From: Azolla caroliniana
Lineage: Eukaryota; Polypodiophyta
DNA length: 64,000 nucleotides
Assembly (NCBI GenBank): GCA_043228905.1
Contig: JBHGNT010000011.1
Span: 1,736,001-1,800,000 of the forward strand
Reading direction: 5' to 3'
The notes under the pieces were generated by a model that saw nothing but the letters and a program-made list of their open reading frames with translations, ran no database searches and was not told where the DNA came from. A program made the position numbers and the translations under genes. Of the stretch, positions 58,170 through 64,000 are shown in pieces; position 1 is the stretch's first letter, and each line of letters begins with the position of its first letter.

Positions 58170-61100
58170 TTCCCATAATTATCTTTCTTTCCTTTTGCCT
58201 TCCTCCCCCCCTTTTTCATCTGTCTCTCGTTTTAATTTTCCCTTCCTTCAACATCACCATAGCCTGTCTTATCCTTCTCCTTCATCATCATCATCATCAT
58301 CATCATCAATCTCTCTTTTTTTTTTTTTTTTACTAAGTTGTATCAGTGGGAGAGAGATCTCTCTCTTTTTCTTCCTTCTTCCCTTTTGGTGTTCTCTCTC
58401 CCCTTCTTTTCCATTGATGGCAACATGTAGCAGAATGACATATATATATATATATATATATTCATTGACAAAAGAAAGGAAAGAGAAGAATTCAAGGTTT
58501 CCATTAAAACAACAGCAACAGAAGCAATAGCATCATCATCATCATCATCAAAGAAATGGTCTATTCTCACCATGACTACTATTTCTATTAACAAACAAGA
58601 AACAGACACTTTTGGACGCATCCAGATTTTATTCTTTTACTCTTTCTGATTCTGAGCTGTACACAAATTGGAGCATTCATCATCACATCATATGACCAGA
58701 AGAAGAAGAAGAATTAAGTCACATGTGACATAAATATATATGATTGAGTTTGATGCATTTGGCTGGTTTTGATGTTTCTTTGTATGTGTTTCTATATTCA
58801 TGTACATGTATGTAATGTATGATGTTATGCATGTATATTATGTATGTGTTATGTATGTTATGCATGTAAATTATGTGTGTGTTATGTATGTGGCTGGGAT
58901 TGAGGCATTCATTTGAATCAACCCAAAATGCAAAGAAGTTCCCCAACATGTTATGTTGATCATCATTCATGGTATGTGAATTTTTATTGTTGTCTCCATC
59001 TCTTCTATACATTGCATTCGGGATCTAACGAAACCCCGCTTTGTCTCTAGTTCTATCACAATGATTGATGACAAAGTAGTCTCGCCAATGCATCCCATTC
59101 TCTCATTTAGCTTAACATTATTGAGTAAGATCTTCGCATGCTGTTTCCAGCATTGGCATTAGTTAGTTAGCTTAGCAATATGGAATAAAGCCTTTCCTTT
59201 CCATGTCAGATTCTGTATTTGGTTAACAAGGTGAGCAGGTCTTTCCATGCTAACACTATCGAATTTCGTCGTTACCCAATGCCATTGAGGAAAGCTTGTC
59301 TAATATCAGACATGAAAATTCGTGGAAACTATTGTGATTATATATGATGGTAATTGTTCCACATGATGTGTTCCTCCTATCAATTCCTTTGGTACAATAA
59401 TACCCTTTGCTTCATCAATGCAGGTTTGCCCTAGCAATTTTAGGCTAATGAATGTTGTGGATATGTTATGATTATTAGCATTTGATTGATTGATTGCAGT
59501 GTGATGATATCCATTTACACAAATAATGGGTTGTTGTGCTAGGAAACTCATCTTCTGTCTTCATCCTTTGAGTAACCTCGTGATAAAATATTCGCCATTG
59601 TATAATTGTAAGTCAGTGTTTGATGGTAGATTCTGGAGGGCAAAGTATTCGGTAAGTTTAAATTGAAGCTAAACATGGTTGGTCATTGTATGTGACCAAG
59701 ACAGAATTTCATGTTGGATGGATCTATAAGGTTTTTAGGTTAATTGTCGAAGCGAATGTGTTTTGTCAAGCAATTCATTGCTTGGCTTTTGCGATGCTAT
59801 CATTTTAGAACCCAGTGTGTGAACGAAATGACCTCTAAAGTCGAGAATATGGATCATTAGTTAGTTAACTGTTAGTACAATGATCTCAACTTTGAAAAAA
59901 ATGGATTGTTCTTGGTCCAAGTGTGCAATGATTGTGAAGTAGAAATATGGATTGTAATTAGTCAACAATTAGTGCAATGATCTCAATGTGGAAGTATGGA
60001 TCACGTGGTTTTATCATCTTTCAAAAGTAATCATCTCGGTGTAGAAATATGAATGTGTTTTAACAATGAGTGCAACAACATTCGATGCATTTCTTTGCGG
60101 TTGATCCAACAAGCATTAAGCTTTAAGAGAAACCTTTACCATTGATTACCACACAGTTTGCTTATATATACTTCCACTTGTAATGGATGTAGGCTTTCTT
60201 TCCACAGTGCCACGTTAGTTATTGAAAGTCTTGCCAGCATTGCCTAGGAAAGGTAATGTTGTCCATTTTCAAAAGCGGAATTCATAAAGCCATTTGTGTA
60301 GCAGAAATTATCGATCCGATTAGCATTCAAATTAGACATGAAAGTATCGTGGAGAAGTGTGAAACCATAGAGCCATTTTTTTAAGGACGAGCTATTAGTT
60401 GGCATGCTCTTGGATAAGAAAGAACTGTGGGTTCATGTGAAAACAACTAGTGACAGATGGATTAGGCTTGTACTTCGAGGTCATAAATGACCTTGCCGAT
60501 TTGTAAACGATTTATTCCTCCACCACCAAGTGATTTCTATGTTGGTAAAATATGGAAACATGTTAGTAGATGTATGTGTAAATGAGGGTCTATGCATGTG
60601 CTTACTATGTATCTTCACATCTGTTGGGGCAAATTGTATTGATAATGTGTGTTCTTTAGCATGCAATGTTTGCTTTCATTTGAATTTTGAAGTTCATTAG
60701 TTTAGTGTTGAAGTCTGGAAACGGAGGGGATTTGGTTAATCTTCATTGTTTTAAAATGATGTACATATATTATTTACCGAAGTAAATACATGGCCAATCA
60801 CTTTCGTTCTTAAATTTCTAAATGCTTTGGAGAGTAGAGGATTAATTACTACAACTTGACGTATGGGTATCATTTCATGAATGAAAATAATGTTTTCTAG
60901 TACGTATGGCTTGAGATGACATCATTGCAATAAGGTTTCACATAATAAGGTGCATATTTATATGATATATACCACAATGCCATTTCAACACTTTGCCAAT
61001 ACAATATGACAAGCTATTATCGTCATACTCTATAAGGGAGCTCGGAATACTTTCAATTGGACAAATATTTCCCACTTGACGATTACATCTTGTTTCTAAT

Positions 61101-64000
61101 TGTTTGGCTTGTACGTAGATGATTGGACTTGGATGAGATCATGACTAATTGGATTACGCATTTCAGTGACTTTTAACAAATATAAGTTTTGTGATCGTCC
61201 ATCCATATAAAGTATCCATGTTGGAACTTGACTTATTGGTTATTCCAGTGTTTCTTCAAGTTTGTCATATGCTGTTAACTCATTGTTGTCTCCCAAATGA
61301 ATCACATTTGGTTTTCTTGATTTAAATCGTGTCTCTAGTCAGCATATTCTGTGTCGAGCAATATGTAGGCAAAGCATTCCAATGGACCCAAATGCAAAGC
61401 ACTCTGAGTTGTCTAGACAATTTGATGCGGCCACATTCTTGCATCTAGAAACATAAAGAAATTTGAACATCCACTTGTTTGCGTTATACAAAGTGATACT
61501 CAAATGCTTCACTACTTTCTTCTCATTCTTTTGTCTAGTCGTACCACCTAATCACCATATGGGTAACAAATTTATATGAGACAAAGCCTAGAATCTAACA
61601 TGTAACTCAATGTCTAAACAACTCTCATCGCCTCTCTAATAAAGTGCGCATTTACCCATAATAGCGGTTCTTTCTTTATTTGTGGGTTTTAGAGCACTCT
61701 AATATTGAAATGTCACCATTCATCAAACCTAGAGTCACGAAATGCCACGATCTCGGGTTTCAAGAGTCCAGTAGACACGGTAGAGGCACCCACGCACCTC
61801 ATAGCTCATTTTTGAAGTCACCATTTAAAGGTGTTCGAAAACTATTATGACTCATTTTCTTCAAGATACACACGAAAATTAAAAGCAAAGAGTAATGCTT
61901 TGCAATCTTCCAAAGGACTCTCCATAAAATGGAAAAACTGACCTCTCTTATTCACATTAAATCTATAATAAATGAAATATCCTTACAATATGAACATGAT
62001 ATGTGGTTTTGAAGAGGCAATGCCGGCCGGGCTCTAAACATATTTTCTTGTCCTGATAGTGACAGGTTTTAATAAGGGGAAAGGAAAAAGTTGCACCCTT
62101 TGCCCAATCATATAAACTTAGTGACCTCTTGGGGTTAACTTCTCTTTAAAATTCGGATGTCCGGACATAGGCAAGGTCTTGCCCGCGAAGATCCAACATG
62201 TAACAAATTATGGGATGTACAAACTCCAACTTTAGGGCCAGTTCATGTCAACGCTATTTTCATTGATGAAAGGTTAGGAAATTCACACCCAAGCAAGCCG
62301 CCTACCCAACTCGTATGCAGAAAGGGTAGAATGTGATTGGAGGCCTCCAAGTATGAATAATATGTGCCATACCTTTAAAGAAAGTAGTTCGTTTTGATTC
62401 ATTACAAAAATTCAGGAGCCAATAAATATTTAACACTTATAATATAAAGATGACATTTGATCGCTAAGATTGAAACACGGGCTTTGGCTTCAAGATTGAA
62501 ACATGGTCTTTGGTGTCCCCCGAATTATGGAGGTTGAAGACCCCTTCTTATTTCTATGCATTGGATAAAAATATGTCCAAGCTATTTCACCATGGAGCCA
62601 AGGAATGTGTGCCAGACAACTTCTGGACCCTATGACAAAAATATGGAGCTTTAGTGTCAATCTTTTTATGTGTTCCCTATGACAAAAAAAATATGTACAA
62701 TTTGTCTTATGAAGGCATTGATGGACATAGATGAGCCCCAGTTTGTACCCGACACATACCATTTTGTCTCGCCTTTTCTAGAGCCTATTCAAACATGCAA
62801 TATATGCTAAAATCCAACATCCAATCCTTTGGGCTTACATGATCCCTAAGACTTTGGACGAATATTTTCAACCTCGGTTTTGTATAGGCAACGAAAGTAT
62901 CCCACTTTTGTCTACCATTTTTTTCTTGGATGATGTATGGGCATTAACCCTACATGTCCTCTTGATTTTTCACAATTTTGTATATGCCTCATGGTTTGAA
63001 CAAACTTGACGAGTTGAAGGAACATTTAGGGAGGATGACAAGTTTAAAGTCTACAATAACCTATTAGGCCCTTCTTGCTAGGGCAATACACTAACTAAAC
63101 CTTGGACTATGTACGTAGTTGAATCAAACCGACTAGGATTTAACATCGAGATGATATATTGTTCTTGGTATGAGGCAATACAATGGTGACATGGTGTACA
63201 TGTGTACATGCAATATGCAATGATATACATGCAATCTACATGTCTCAGACATCTTTAATGTGCTACAGTGACTACGAAGATAACAAAAATATCAAATTTA
63301 ATGTGTTTGCAAAACATAAATTTCATTATACACATTTCTGTGTGGACATGTTTTGTTATTCGTGAATGTATATGAACTTTAAAACTACCTAGTCAATGGA
63401 AATTGCTTACGTTTACCTTTGTAGATGACATTGTTTTTTGGCATGCCAGATGGAGCTCTAGAGCAAAATGTGATTGGTTATACGAGGATGGTTGATATAA
63501 AGCACCTATGTTTTCTATTAGCAAACAATTGTGGAAAAGATGACCAATCTTGGGATTGATAAGTGGTGCTTGATCATCGCATAAACATTGGTCCAAAGGC
63601 AGTCCCAACAACTTTTTTAAATTTTACTTTTCGTCCTCATATTATATTTGTTTTTTTTTGCAATTAATAACTTGCCATACATGATAGTCTTTGACTTGCT
63701 TTTTAACTTATTTTTGTTTTGTTGTCTTTGCACCCTATTCCTCGTGCTTGTTTACGATTGTTGTGACATCCACTTAAGTGTTGTTTATGATCTTCACAAC
63801 AACTAAGTAGGAGATTGTTGTGGAGATTAAAGTCATTTTGTACAAATTCTATTATTTTCTCTAAGCATTACACTACAATGTAACACTTACGTTTATGTGG
63901 TCTCCAATCTTGATATTACATTATGGGTAAGAGTTATGGGAGAAGGATAAAAATATGGCACAAAATTAGTGATAAACCCAAAATAGGCTAGAGAGGGTTT
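58170..64000. other. Downstream intergenic DNA
   Basis: The first part is the probable 3' untranslated region with CT-rich, CAT-rich and a (TA)n microsatellite (58440-58460). A 33-bp unit is repeated twice (58824-58856, 58857-58889). The rest is AT-rich, with no gene, LTR or RNA gene that I can support. Confidence 0.55.

Overview
The window is nuclear DNA of a land plant with a large, repeat-rich genome. The evidence is plant-type L1 LINEs (a zinc-knuckle ORF1, a C-terminal zf-RVT), Ty1/copia and Ty3/gypsy elements nested in one another, and one plant-specific VQ-motif gene. I lean towards a fern or another non-flowering lineage because of the repeat content and two degenerate 'GHTHDHID'-type proteins, but I cannot prove that without a search.

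Layout. 1-7611 is a minus-strand copia element (Copia-A), interrupted by a gypsy solo LTR (600-1048, TSD CCACA) and by a plus-strand relative (Copia-B, 2581-7189, TSD GAATA) that sits in its LTR. 7612-9470 holds an orphan minus-strand coding fragment and a decayed transposase-like gene. 9846-10545 is another copia fragment. 10546-17410 is a minus-strand gypsy (Gypsy-B) whose gag was hit by a young, nearly complete chromodomain gypsy (Gypsy-A, 10708-16356, TSD CATAG). 18190-32520 is a minus-strand LINE (LINE-1) split by a 9.9 kb gypsy (Gypsy-C, 19902-29794, TSD TTCAG). 32990-38225 is a plus-strand L1 (LINE-2). It is followed by an LTR of the Gypsy-A type, a second copy of the transposase-like gene, a 5'-truncated LINE-3 with an 11-bp TSD, about 8 kb of AT-rich DNA and a LINE-4 fragment. 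The only convincing host gene is an intronless VQ gene (56466-58169), followed by about 6 kb without recognisable genes.

The most notable system is the Gypsy-A family. Four independent LTRs are visible: the Gypsy-A pair, the Gypsy-B LTR, the solo LTR at 600 and the LTR near 38.4 kb. All four carry a heat-shock-element-like array upstream of the TATA box and an antisense tRNA-like sequence at the LTR 5' end. Three of the four keep a conserved segment exactly 33 nt after the TATA start. That segment is complementary to the sequence just after the LTR, where a tRNA primer-binding site would normally lie, which suggests Tf1-like self-priming. Gypsy-A also has a textbook -1 ribosomal frameshift signal between gag and pol: G_UUA_AAC, a 6-nt spacer and an 11-bp stem-loop. 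Together these describe a possibly heat-responsive, self-primed, frameshifting plant chromovirus.

Nearly all transposon genes here are broken by stops, frameshifts or deletions. All readings were made by eye from the sequence; family names come from remembered motifs, not database searches.
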